A stretch of 64,000 nt of DNA from Chionoecetes opilio (lineage: Eukaryota > Arthropoda > Malacostraca > Decapoda > Majidae): positions 12,501-76,500 of the forward strand of contig JACEEZ010006496.1 of NCBI GenBank assembly GCA_016584305.1, read 5' to 3'. The notes under the pieces were generated by a model, which ran no database searches, was not told where the DNA came from, and worked only from the letters and a program-made list of their open reading frames with translations. Below are positions 12,726-24,400 of this stretch, piece after piece. The position numbers were made by a program, and so were the translations under genes. The number at the start of each line of letters is the position of its first letter. The first letter of the stretch is position 1.

Positions 12726-13020
12726 GATTAGTGAAGGTAATTATTTGGTATAATTTCGGTATTAGGCACTACTGTCACTATATGGTACTATTGTTTTCTG
12801 ATAAATGTAGATGTTTTTTATTAATTTGGCACTCATTTTGGGCGGAAATCTATTTTTTTTTTATATGTCAACTCCTCTTCCAGTTTCAAAAACTAGTTAT
12901 TTCAGTCATTAACGGTTCGATTAGGTTAAGTTAGTTTAGCACAAATCTTTAATTTCCAAACTACCCTCATTCGGTTTCTATCCTTCTCTCTGTACCTTCA
13001 TTTTAAGTTTCCTTTCAAAC

Positions 13021-13890
13021 CATTCTATTGCAGCTACTGTAGACGGACATTGTTCTTCTCCTAAGTCTATCAATAGTGGTGTTCCCCAGGGTTCTGTCCT
13101 ATCACCCACTCTCTTTCTATTATTTATTAATGATCTTCTAAGTCTAACTCAAAGCCCTATCCACTCCTACGCTGATGATTCTACCCTGTATTTTTCAACG
13201 TCGTTTATTAGACGTCCAACTCAACAGGAACTAAGTGATTCACGGAGAGATGCCACCGAGCGCCTAACTTCTGATCTTTTTATAATTTCTGATTGGGGCA
13301 AAGCAACCCTTGTTTTGTTCAATGCCTCAAAAACCCAATTTCTTCACCTATCTACTCGACAAAACCTACCAGATAACTATCCCCTCTTCTTCAATGACAC
13401 TCAACTGTCTCCTTCTTCTACAATGAACATTCTAGGACTATCCTTTACTAAAAATCTGAACTGGAAATCTCACATCTCATCTCTTGCTAAAACAGCTTCT
13501 AAGAAGTTAGGTGTGCTGTGGCATCTGCGTCCTTTTTTTTCTCCCTCCCAATTGCTTGCTCTCTACAGGGGCCTTATCCGCCCATGTATGGAGTATGTCT
13601 CACATGTTTGGGGAGGATCCACTCATACAGCTCTCCTAAACAGGGTTGAGTCAAAAGCTTTTCGTCTCATCAACTCCTCTCCTCTGACTGACTGTCTTCA
13701 ATCCTTAAATCACTGCCGCAATGTTGCTTCTCTTGCTCTCTTCTACCGTTATTTTCATGCTCACTGCTCTTCTGAACTTGCTAACTGCATGCCTCCCCCC
13801 CTCCCGCGGCCTCGCTGCACAAGACTTTCTACTCATTCCCATCCCTATTCTGTCCATCTTCCTAATGCAAGAGTTAATCAGTATCTTTAC
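13021..13890 (+). pseudogene. LINE reverse transcriptase, C-terminal half (interrupted)
   Basis: It encodes the RT palm and thumb of a non-LTR retrotransposon. [13 protein letters not shown] and the catalytic YADDSTL lie near 13080-13190. A longer open frame from about 13315 covers the thumb and C-terminal region ([35 protein letters not shown]). Compared with the copy at 26.5-28.1 kb it has small differences around GATCTTCTAAGTC that disturb the frame, and its end is cut off by the copia insertion. The finger domain is missing because of 5' truncation. Not functional. Confidence 0.85.
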
Positions 13891-14097
13891 TGTTAATATA
13901 GCGAGTGTGTTAGCACGTTCATATGTTTATGCGCGCCCGCCGCGGCGGGAACCAATGGGAGACCGCCATATCATCAGACGTCTCATGATGTCATCACTGG
14001 TGATCACGTGACAAGTTGACCACGTGGAGTCACAAGAGGGAAGAGGCAGTCAGTCCCCAGCGCGCGGTGAGTGCAGTAGTGTCCAGGATAATTAACA
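13891..14097 (+). repeat. 5' LTR of the copia element
   Basis: 207 bp, TG...CA ends with a short terminal inverted repeat (TGTTAAT/ATTAACA). It is alignable along its whole length with the 3' LTR at 20777-20991, but with many scattered one-base indels and substitutions. Confidence 0.9.
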
Positions 14098-14098
14098 T

Positions 14099-14111
14099 TG
14101 GTAGCAGAGCG
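14099..14111 (+). promoter_or_regulatory. Primer binding site (initiator tRNA-Met type)
   Basis: TGGTAGCAGAGCG lies one base after the 5' LTR. TGGTAGCAGAG is the complement of the 3' end of animal initiator tRNA-Met including CCA, the usual copia primer. Confidence 0.8.
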
Positions 14112-14130
14112 TAGTTACACAACTGCACTA

Positions 14131-17100
14131 ATGGCGTGTTCACTGAAGTGGCCTCCGAAATTGGAGCATGATGAAGAATACGAGATGTGGAAGGAGGATG
14201 TAGGTGTGTGGTGTAGACTGACCACAATGGACCCTACCCATAACTACGTCACGGTTTGTTTACATCGGTGCATTGTGGGGATAAGGCGGGGTCGCCGCGG
14301 GTGGACCTACGAAGGGAAAACTACGGCGATGGAAGAATTTTGAGTTATTTTGCGCGAAATTGATATTCCAGGTGCTATATTACTGTGCTCTGTTCTCGCT
14401 GACAACACTATATAGAAGACCTGAGGTAATGGCTGATGTGCAGAGGCTTCTAAACCAAGAAAACAGAGTCATAACAGAGCCTCGTCAAATGGGAAGCAAC
14501 TGGTGGGTACGTAATATGTCCCTACCACTTGCTTACTTCTTAATGAGACTCTGCTGTGACTGTTTTCCTGGTTTAGAAGCCTTTGCACATCAACCATCAC
14601 CTCAGGTCTTCTCTATGTTGTCAGCGAGCACGGAAATATAGCACCTGGAATATCAATTTCGCCCAAAACAACTCGAAAAATGTTCATCGTCGTAGTCTTC
14701 TCTTTGTAGGTTGTACATATTCATGGTTATGATAGTATTAAAATACCTTATTAATTGAGTTTCCTTTTGTTGTCTTTCCTCATAATAAATAGTGGTAACA
14801 TCATGGTTAAGTGTTACTTGACGAGCCAATGAATACTCTTGGTTACCGGTCATTTCGCCCACACGTCAATTCGCCCACATGTAAGAGTCAATTCGCCCAC
14901 ATGTAAGAGTCAATTCGCCCACTCTAAAGTCAATTCGCCCACACGATCCATGTCATGGAGTCATGCAACTATATCTTCCTCTGGCAGAAATGGAATGAAC
15001 CACCAGTAACCTTGGGCGAAATGACGGTAAATTTCTAGTGTTTGCCCATACTCTCCCACTTCCCCAAACAAGTTTGGGGACCGGTGGGAATGCGGTTTTC
15101 GGTTGGGGAACAAATTATGCGTCAGAAATACGTAATTAAAGAGTGTGTAGGGGGGGTAAAACTCCCTAGATCTAGGGTAATTTCCTTATATCTAGAGAAA
15201 ATTGCCTAACCAAAATAAACCTAACCTAACCAAAATTAACCAACCCTAGCAGGGGGCTTGACCCACCGATAACCTAACCTAACCAAATCTAACCTAACCT
15301 AACCAATCTAACCTAACCAAATCTAACCTAACCTAACCTAACCATATCTAACCTAAACTACCCAAATCCAACCTACCCTAACCTAACCTAAACAAAACTA
15401 ACCTAGCTAACCTCCTAGCGGGGGTTGGGGGGTTCTCGACACACTAAACAAATATAAACCTAGCCTCCTAGCTCCTAGACTCCATAGTGTGGGCGAAATG
15501 ACTCCATGGTGTGGCGAAATGGCATGTGGGCGAAATGACCGGATACCATACTCTTGAGTCTATACCAACATCACCAACCTTTGCTTTGATTTATCTTATT
15601 ACTCCATACATAAACAAGTTGCATAACCACGGTGACATTACCCATAGTGTGGGGCGAAATTGACTTACGAGTGGGGCGAATTGACTCTTACATTGGGCGA
15701 AATCGTCTTGTGGGCGAATTGACGTTGTGGGCGAAATGACCGGTAACAATAGTATCATGGCTCGTTCAAAGTAAAAAACACTTAAACCATGATGTACCAC
15801 TACTTCATATGAGGAAAGACACAAAAAGGAACTCAATTAATAAGGTATTTTAATTACTATCATAACCATGTATGTACAACCTACAAAGAGAAGACTACGA
15901 CGATGAAATTTTAGAGTTGTTTTGGTCGAAATGATATCCAGGTGCTGTAGTCGTGCTCGCTGAAACATAGAGAAAGAACCTGTGGTGATGGTTGAGGCAA
16001 AGCTTCAAACCAGGAAAACAGTCACAGCAGAGTCTCATTAAGAAGTAAGCAAGTGATAGGGGACACAGTAGTACCTACCAGTTGCTTACCTTTTGACGAG
16101 GCTGTTATATGACTCTGTTTCTTGGTTTTAGAAGCCTCCTGCACATCAGCCATTACCTCAGGTCTTCTCTATTTAGGTTCTCAGGAGGAGAACAGAGCAC
16201 AGGTAAAATAGCACCTGGAATATCAATTTTCGCGCAAAATAACTCGAAAATTTATTCCATCGCCGTAGTGTCCCTTCGTTTAGGTCCACCCGCGGCGGAC
16301 CCCGCCTTATCCCACAAGCACCGAATTGTAAACAAACCGTGACGTAGTATGTCTGGGGCCCCTTGAAAAGAAGAAAGCTGTGCGCTGGCACATACATCTG
16401 TCACTTTCCGGGCGGGGCCAGAAGTGCCATCGTCGGAAATTGATAAGACCAAGTTGGAGGCCGGAGGATGGGTGGAAGTGTATTTTTTGGGAAAAAAAAA
16501 AAAGAGGACTGGAGAGTGTTTTGGTCGATGAAGGAAGACGGAAAATTTGCAGCATTTGAGGCTTTGTATAGCCTAAGGAGAAAAGAGAGAGCAGAGATAC
16601 GGACTTGTGTCAGAGTTTGAACAATACGTACATGGTGTACAAAGCAGGGATGAAGCTTGCTGATCGGTTTTGGCCTTCATTGTTATTGGCTTCATGTTTT
16701 GATTAGAGGAAAGAGAGAAGCCAATTAGTCATGTCGCAAACACAGGTGGTTACATACGATAATATGAAGGCGCGACTCAAACCCGAATATTCGAGTGGTG
16801 CGAAGGGACTGAGCGACCACATACAGCTAAAATCAGAAACCTTATTTGTGGGAAATGAGGGCACTGTTGGTGAAGTGAGGAAGCCTGTATGTGGCGGAAC
16901 CAGTCAAGGTAGACGTGGTTGGCGGGGACCGCAAGGCTATGCCCGTGGGCGTGGTAATAGTGGACGTTCAAAGACAGGATAGGAGGAAGAAAAATTCCTA
17001 TGGGCATTATGGACAATATCCAAATGTGTTTTGTGAATCGATATATCACTGGGCACGTGGATTGCCCTTGACGCTACGAAACCAAAGGAGGCCATGGTGG

Positions 17101-20100
17101 GTACGTTGAGGAACCAGTGAACTTATTCGTGGGCTATGTGAATGACAAAGATAGCCGAGGACAATTATGAAACTAGTGAGTGAATCAAAGGGGGTGCCGT
17201 CCTTGATACAGGTTGTTTAAAACACTGTGTGTTGGTGCACGTTGGCTCGAAGGTATGTAATGGGTTGAATGAATATGAGCGTGTGGATGGGAATTGTTAA
17301 AGGAGGAATGTTCTAATTCAGCTTCACATTGGCACTGGTATTTCTTGACTTCCTTCAAGAAAGTTAGTTTCCCGTTGTATAGGGAATATGCGTGCAATAG
17401 TGACCTCTGATGTGGTGAACTGTAATTTACCGTTGTTGCGGAGTAGATCGTCTATGAAAAGAGCCAGAAATGATAATCAACTGTGAGACAAATCAAGTCA
17501 AAGTGGGCGGAAAAAGGAGAAGTCGTTCAACTACGTACATCTGTCAGGGACACTATTGGGCTGCACGTTATCGGCATGACTAAACACTGGGAAGGAAGTT
17601 AATAAGCTGAGGCACTCGTGGCACTCTACAAGGACGGGGACATCGAGAAGAAGAGGGCTTGAAACTTCATTTACGTCAGTTTGGACCACCCCTACAGCAG
17701 AAAAATTGAGGAAGATTAGAAGCTTGTGAGAGAGACCGCCGACATAAGGGACTCGAACCTGGAACGGAGGAAAATTTTTGATACAGTGACAAGTGACTGT
17801 GACGTGTGCAAACGGTATAAGAAACAGAGCCCGAGACTCAGTGTGAGTGTCCCGTTGGCTCGCAGGTTTAAACGAGGGTGATTGCCATGACTTAAGTGTG
17901 GGGCAAGAAGTAGTTTCTTGGTGATAGTGCGACCTGTATACAAGAATATGGTACATCTGTGTTGTTCCAGACAAGATGCAGGCATATATTCGGGGAATAT
18001 TTCTCGGTGGGTTGTGCTATTTGTGGCCCCAGGAAAAATCTTATCAGATAATGATGTGAATTTAATAATTCAGATATGAGGTCTCTAGGTGAGGCATTCA
18101 ATGTTAAGATTATAACGACGGCAGCTGAAAGACTTGGAGTAATTGGTGTTTGTGAGAGGCTTCAATGCTGTGTTGGGAGGAATGGTAAGCGAGATTTTGG
18201 CGTGGATTGTCCTGGCTGTGATTTTAGAGTTGCTCTGGCTTGGGCTGTGGTGACCACGGATGCACTGTCAACATTTTCGGTTTTGTTACCTCGCCCAACA
18301 GCTTGGTATTTGGCCAGAACCCTGGGATTTCCTGGAGCCGTTTTATGATAATCTACCGGCGCTAGACGGCGAGGCCACAATGCCAGATATATGAAGGATA
18401 ACTGAATGCATTCACGCGGCACGGAGAGCATTTACCGTAGCGGAATCTAGTGAAAGGGCTCTGACTAGAGCACTTCATCAAATGTGAGGGAGACAGCGAC
18501 CCCAGGAGAACCCTACCAACTACGGAGATGATGTTTCCTACAAACGTTCTAGACAGTAATAAGTGGCGCGGACCTGGTACATAATTGGGAAAGACGGAAA
18601 ACAATTTTTTTAGTGAAGCACGTGGAATGTGTGTTAGGTGCACACATGTCGCATTGTCACGGCAGGCACCGACCGTGGTTGATCCGCTGCAGTGTCAAAT
18701 GAGGAAGCTGTTTTCAGTCCAATACCAGTGCTCTGCGAGCTCCTAGAAATGTGAGTGGTTGATGTGGAAATTGGATTCGGGGATTCAGACATGACTCGGA
18801 TGATGACGACCATCCTCGTGAAATTGTTGATGTTGTGGGTGAGGGGGCGCAGGTGGATGTGGATGGCCCACAAAACGGTGCACGTTACGGCAGACGGGAC
18901 ACGGGTGCGAGTGCCCGGGTGTGTTGGGCAATTCCTGTAGTGAGAGTCAAAAGCGGGCGTCAAAGGATCAAGGGCGTTGAGAAAGCGAAGGGTGAGGGAT
19001 ATTCTGGTAAAAAATTTGTTAGTCGGGCGGGAAGGGCGACTGGTCGATACTCCAACTGCTACAACATTAAGAGTGACAAAGATGGTAACATTACTTGGAT
19101 GGCTCTGGACAGAGATTTTACGTTCATGGGAAACAGTGGACGAGGTCGACAGAAATGCTTGTGTTGTTTAATAAAGATGAGGTGGTGTTGCTAGGAAAAA
19201 GAGATGAGAATTGGAGGCACCAAGTAGGTGTATGAGAGGTGGAGAAGTGGGTCAACCAAGCTATATCTGTTAGTTGGGTGGTCACAGAAAAGCTGAAGGA
19301 AGGGAAGACTATGTGAAGGCCACACGCTTTGGTAGCAGGGGCTTTGAGGAGGACACCAGAGGGCTGCAGAAGAAAATCTCCCACCAGTTCAAAGGAGGCT
19401 GTAAGTTTTTGGCAATGTGTGTACTCGCCAGTAATGGTTGGTGTGCCCACACAATGGACATACAAAGCTGCATACCCCAAAGGGAAAACCAAAATAGAGC
19501 GTGAAGTGAACTGATACTCTCCTGAGTTCGACAATGGCTATTGTGGCGTCTGAGAAGAATTGTGTATGGTTTGTGCGACGCGGCCAGACAATGGTACATG
19601 AGGGTGAAGGAACAGCCGCTGAATATGTCTCGGTGCAAGATTTCGTCCCTGGACCCTGCATGTTTCGTGGAGCCAACATGGTGGAACAGAGGGTATCATA
19701 TGCGGATATGTGGGACTTCTTCGTGGCTGGGTACTATGAACTTTGAGCAGACGTCATAAAACAGTTGCGTAGGGACTCAAGGCGGGTCTTTAGATTTCAG
19801 AGGTGCTTAAGTATGTGGGGCTTCACTGTAGTTACCACAGGAGGACGGCGGTATCACAATCGACCAGTTTCCAGTATGGAGCATCGTTAGAATCCGGTTG
19901 CCCTTAGCAAGCGTCGGGCATTGGAGAAGGACTAGTGATTTGTCAGAACGAGAGAAAAAACAGGAATTATCGTGGGTGGTCGGGCAACTAAATTGGATGG
20001 TACTCACACTCGCCGGATATAGCGTTTCGATGTGTGCGAGCTGAGTGTTTGTTTCAATTCCAAAGCTAGGTGTTGACATATTGAGACTAAACAAGGTGAT

Positions 20101-20740
20101 TGAGCGTGTGTGAAAAAGGATAATGTTGGGTTGTTTATCCGAGGATTTAGACCTTTAGACGAGTCCACATTTTGAGTGGCTACGCTGACGCATCCTCGCC
20201 AACCTGCAGGGACAGGGATATCAAGGGGGCTTTATTATCTACTTTCTGTGCGACCACTAATAATGTACGGGGCCATATTACTGGCATGTCAAGGAAGGTT
20301 CGACGGTGGTACATTCCAAAACTCTTGCTGCTGCGACCCTGGCACTTCGGATGGTGCTAGTACTGCGGTGATGTGGCCAGTATCTGCAGGAGATCTCGGA
20401 TGTGGGAGGATCCAATCAGATGTTTGGGGACAAACCGTAGCGTAGTGGAAAGCCCTATACACCTTTAAATTGGTGGACAACAAGCGTATGAGATTGATTA
20501 TATCAGTGCTTCGCGATATGTTGGATCAAGGGGGAATGGAAGGAGGTAAACGTGGGTGGAGACATTCGAATGCAACTGGCAGACTGCATTACCAAGAAGG
20601 GGAGCATCCGACTATCCGGCTGGCGGGAGGGAATTAGTCGGGCAGTAGGTGATGGACTGTCATCAGCAACATGTGGGAGTGTAAAAATGTGTATTGGTGA
20701 ACATACAATTGTACCGTAGGTGTATGTACTAAAGAGGACA
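14131..20740 (+). pseudogene. copia gag-pol polyprotein, broken
   Basis: The frame opens at ATG 14131 with a copia-type gag start (LKWPPKLEHDEEYEMWKED). It is cut at about 14243 by the foldback element and resumes after 16347 (DKTKLEAGGW near 16450). Further blocks are: protease GAVLDTGCLK at about 17193-17225; integrase zinc region CDVCKRYK near 17795; integrase core (MRSLGEAFNVKIITTAAE, then GVCERL) at about 18075-18160; RT pieces (NGWCAHTMDI near 19432, then IVYGLCDAARQWYMRVKEQ near 19555-19615); and RNase H YADASSP near 20177. The blocks sit in different frames, separated by small indels, so no polyprotein can be made. The motifs fit the GalEa clade of crustacean copia elements; clade placement is inference. 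Confidence 0.85.
14244..16347. mobile_element. 2.1 kb multi-hairpin foldback element inside copia gag
   Basis: The termini are inverted repeats (CTACGTCACGGTTTGTTTAC at the left, its reverse complement at the right) that extend over GGGTCGCCGCGGGTGGACC and beyond. Each terminal arm is itself a hairpin (about 14366-14660 and 15935-16245), built from CCAGGTGCTATA, GAAGACCTGAGG and TTTAGAAGCC blocks in both orientations. Inside lies a second inverted pair (about 14690-14860 and 15735-15905). Within that are clusters of GTCAATTCGCCCAC in one orientation (about 14865-14945) and the reverse (about 15645-15745, plus one at 15527). The middle has CCTAA repeats (about 15205-15415). No protein domain is seen. 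A short TA-type target duplication is possible but not exact. Confidence 0.85.
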
Positions 20741-20776
20741 TGCAAAGAAAAGAAGAAAAAAATATAGCGAATGTGT

Positions 20777-20991
20777 TGTTAATACAGCGAGTGTGTTAGC
20801 AGTTTCATAGTCTTATGAGCGCCCAGCCGCGGCGGGAACCAAGGGAGGGACCGCCATGACATCAGAGTCTTCATGATGTTCATCACTGTGATCACGAGAC
20901 AATTGACCACGTGGAGTCACAAGAGGGAAGAGGGCAGTCAGTCACCAGCGCGCGGATTGAGGAGTGCAGTATTGTCCAGGATAAATTAACA
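20777..20991 (+). repeat. 3' LTR of the copia element
   Basis: 215 bp, TGTTAATACAGCG to ATTAACA, followed by the TTTAC target duplication. Directly upstream, about 17 bp (ATAGCGAATGTGTTG) repeat the LTR start, which looks like a small tandem duplication at the LTR edge. Confidence 0.88.
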
Positions 20992-21247
20992 TTTACTCTT
21001 TCATCCCCTTTCACTGTAACTCTGGAACTCTCTTCCCCTTGTTCTATTTTTCCACTCCTATGACTTAAATCTTTTCAAAGAAGAGTACAAGACACCTCGA
21101 ACTAAAATTGGCCTACCCCTCTGTTTTTATTTTATTCTCTTACTGTCTTCTTTATAGGGACTGGCAACTAAACGGGCTTTGTGTTACCGACTTTTGTTGT
21201 GCCCTTGGCCAATTCCTTGTGATGTAAAAAAAAAAAAAAAAAAAAAA
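20992..21247 (+). mobile_element. LINE 3' end with poly(A) tail
   Basis: This continues the LINE interrupted at 13890: the end of the reading frame, a 3' UTR ending GGCCAATTCCTTGTGATGT, and then about 21 A. The same 3' UTR precedes the poly(A) at 28290. DPAGT1 begins about 250 bp downstream. Confidence 0.9.
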
Positions 21248-21492
21248 GGTCAGATGTGGGGTTTGATTTAGTAACGTGACAAAGAAAGAAAAAACATCAT
21301 TAGTACTACGGCAGTAAGAAGCAGAGCGGGATGTTTGAGGGGTGGGCCGGGAGGGACGGGGCTACCCGTTCCACCCACCACTGAAAACAAACATCGATTT
21401 CCGCCAAAAACGAGTGCCAGATTAATCAAAACATCTGATCGATTCAAGAAAATAAATGTTTGATTTTAGAATTAGCCTAATTAGAAAAGAAA

Positions 21493-24400
21493 ATGTCTTA
21501 CCTTCAAGCACTCCTCACTCCAGAAATGCTGGTTCCACTGTGCATCAATGTGGTGCTGTCGGTGGTGGGGTTTGGCGTGGTGCTGAGGGCCATCCCGGTA
21601 CTCTCCACCATGTTCATTGATGCCGGACTGTTTGGTCGTGATCTCTGCAAGGCAGACCGCACCAAAAAAGTGTGAGTCACTTCCCAATTCCATTACAGCA
21701 CTCAAAATCATTTACTGTTAAGGTGAAAATAGCATTGCATTTGAATAGGATTTCTTGCAGCCAGTGACAAAGATTCATTGCATAATGTAAAATGATGCTA
21801 TATACATAAAAAAAATTAGTATAGTAAGGCCATAGCATTAGACAAGCCATACAAGCAGTAGATAATAAGCATTGATCCTGAGGCAAGAGAATTTGGGCAA
21901 AATGCACACATCAGGCTTGCATATGATGTGTCAGGAATTATTTATGCTACAGGGTCTCATACATGATTTGATACATAAAGTGGAAAGGGAAATACAAGTA
22001 GATAATGAAGATACAAACTTTCTCCTTGCTTAATGCAATGTAGAATTATGAGTTGTTATGTAAAGTAATCAACTGATACAGGTTGAAGTTCCCAAACTCG
22101 GCAACCTCGGGACCAGCGCTGAGCAGAGTAATGGAATTTTCCGACTTTTAGAACGTAGATATATTAAGGGGGAAAAAATGTTTTGGGAGCCATAATACCA
22201 ATAACAGACCTGTAGAAGTACACAAAATAACAGTGTACACAACTCTACAGTCACAACACCACTGAACAATAACAACAAACAAATCGGCGGGAGAAACCAA
22301 GCGGCCTAGTGTGGCACCTAGCGGCCGACCCGGCAACTACGCGCCGGGTTTTGGGTGTTCTGCCGTGTTTTGAAAAATCCGGAACCATAGCCGAGTTTTG
22401 GGTGTTGCCGAGTCTTGGGATGCCGAGTTTGGGAACTTCAACCTGTACCCTGTGACATGTCTTTCATATTCACATAATAGAAAGGAAGTAGAGACAAGGA
22501 ACTTTTACTTCTTAAATGTATTTCCAAAGTAGGGTCTCAGAACCTTACCATTAAATATGCTGTCTGGCCATGGACCAGTGAAATTAGACAGGTGTAATGT
22601 GATTGCAGTGTTGTTGTTTTTCTTTAAATGGACACAATAATTTTTTTTGCCTTGACAGACCAGAGTCCATGGGGATGGTGAGTGGATCAGTGTTCCTGGG
22701 GATCATGTTCCTGTTTCTCGGTGTTCCATTCAGCGAGCACTTTCTAACATCCTCCAAGCCCTTCCCTCACGCAGCCTTCTCCGAGTACCTTACGTCCCTG
22801 CTGTCCATCTGCTGCATGCTGTTCCTGGGCTTTGCTGATGATGTCCTCAATCTCAAATGGAGGTGAGGGTGGTGTTTTGCAGCAGTCTTGCTAGCAGCAT
22901 TACTGTATGGACAGTCTTGCCTAACAGTGCTTATGGTCTTGGCTTTGGCTTGAAATATTGATTTTTCATTCATTCCTGCACTAAAACGTTTCATAGGTGC
23001 CGGTATTCCTAGGATGTTGGCTGAGCACCAACCTGCTTCATAAACATCCACTTGAATACAGGGAGGTCCCGTTATACGAGCATTCGGTATACGAGAATCC
23101 GATGATACGAGATGTGTAAGGTAGGGTCTATTTTCAATATACGAGATCGAAAATCCAATGATACGACATTCAAACTGGGGTGAGTAAAATTATCTCAAGT
23201 TCAAAATGCGCGCCCTACCACTCCCGGGCTGGACAAAGGGGGATTTGGTTGACCCCAGTGAGGTCACCCCTAGCAAGCCATGACCTGAAGGGTAATTAAG
23301 CATATGGCGCTGCCTGACATTTAGGGGTAATTAGCAGATGTGCGGCCCCAACCTTGGGACCGCAGTCAGGTCACCCCTAGCAAGGCTTGACAGGTCACCC
23401 CTAGCAAGGCTTGACCTGAAGGGTAATTAAGCATATGGCACGGCCTGACATTTAGGGGTAATTAGCAGGTGTGCGGCCCCAACCTTGGGACCGCTACACT
23501 ACCTTCTCTTGTATCAGGGGGCGTCGCCTACAGTACAACGTCTTTTTTGCTTGTTATGCATGTTTTATGTTTAATTAATGTGCAGTTATGTTATTTTGTG
23601 TGCTATTTTCTCTTTCAGAATGCTTTTTCTACAGAATAGGTAGTACAGTGTGGGTAATATAGACGCTGTGTGTTTGTTGTGTTTGCTATAGTTTATTTTA
23701 GCTTGAAAAACATGTCTTTTTTTGTCTTTTTTTAAAATTGATGGTCCTGGAACCAAACCTATATTTTACCATTAGTTATGTGTTTCGTTATACGAGATTT
23801 CGCTTTACGAGTATGCCAGGTGGAACCTAACTGCTCGTATCTCTGGGACCTCCTTGTATTTCGCTATACGAGATTTCGCTTTACCAGTATGCCAGGTGGA
23901 ACCTAACTGCCCGTATCTTCGGGACCTCCCTGTATGTATGCATCCAGGTCATCTAGTTATATTTTCTTGATGATCTTGCACAGTACTGGTAGTTCTAACA
24001 TTGATGGGTCTGTAGGGGGGAGGACTCGCCCTCATGTTACTGTAGGATCCTCTTCGACATTCTTGCTCTGAACATTTTGAATGTGTACAAAATTTTTTTA
24101 AATGCCCATTTTTTATTTATAAGAATAAGTACTTAAAGAAAACTACCTAGTAGTTTTATACTTATTACTTTGTAATCTGTTCTTTATTCATTAGATGATG
24201 TGTATGGGTGCCGAGGTCAGCATTTTGTTGATATTACACTAGTATGTGCAAATGATAAGAATCTTAAAATCATATATTTTTGAGATAACAAGGATAAGAT
24301 CTCTTTAGTAATTATATGTAGTAAGAGTTATTAGTTACTAGTTACGGTTGTTCATCAGATCACATTGACAATATTCAGAATAAACTTTTCCACTAGACTG

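Larger units (their letters stand above)
13891..20991 (+). mobile_element. Ty1/copia retrotransposon, GalEa-like, with LTRs and target duplication
   Basis: Both long terminal repeats begin TGTTAATA and end TTAACA (TG...CA). The element is bounded by an exact 5-bp duplication TTTAC (13886-13890 and 20992-20996) that joins the two halves of a known LINE. The primer binding site follows the 5' LTR by one base and matches the animal initiator tRNA-Met 3' end. A purine-rich tract (about 20740-20760) precedes the 3' LTR. The order is gag, protease, integrase, RT, RNase H, i.e. copia order. Without the 2.1 kb foldback inside gag the element is about 5.0 kb, normal for copia. The coding part is full of small indels. 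Confidence 0.92.
12938..21247 (+). mobile_element. 5'-truncated LINE split by a copia element
   Basis: The sequence from about 12938 to 13890 matches the 3' half of the LINE at 26243-28324 almost base for base, starting at GCACAAATCTTTAATTTCC. It stops at 13890. The LINE resumes at 20992 (TTTACTCTTTCATCC) and runs through its 3' UTR into a poly(A) tail at about 21227-21247. The 7.1 kb in between is the copia element. A 5' truncation and a poly(A) end are typical of target-primed LINE insertion. It lies just upstream of DPAGT1. Confidence 0.9.

Noticed and set aside
15205..15415. True telomere or subtelomere
   Set aside because: The CCTAA runs are short, irregular and lie inside a transposon in the middle of a gene-bearing region.
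18634..19534. Several overlapping short frames as separate genes
   Set aside because: They are pieces and antisense shadows of the broken copia integrase and RT.
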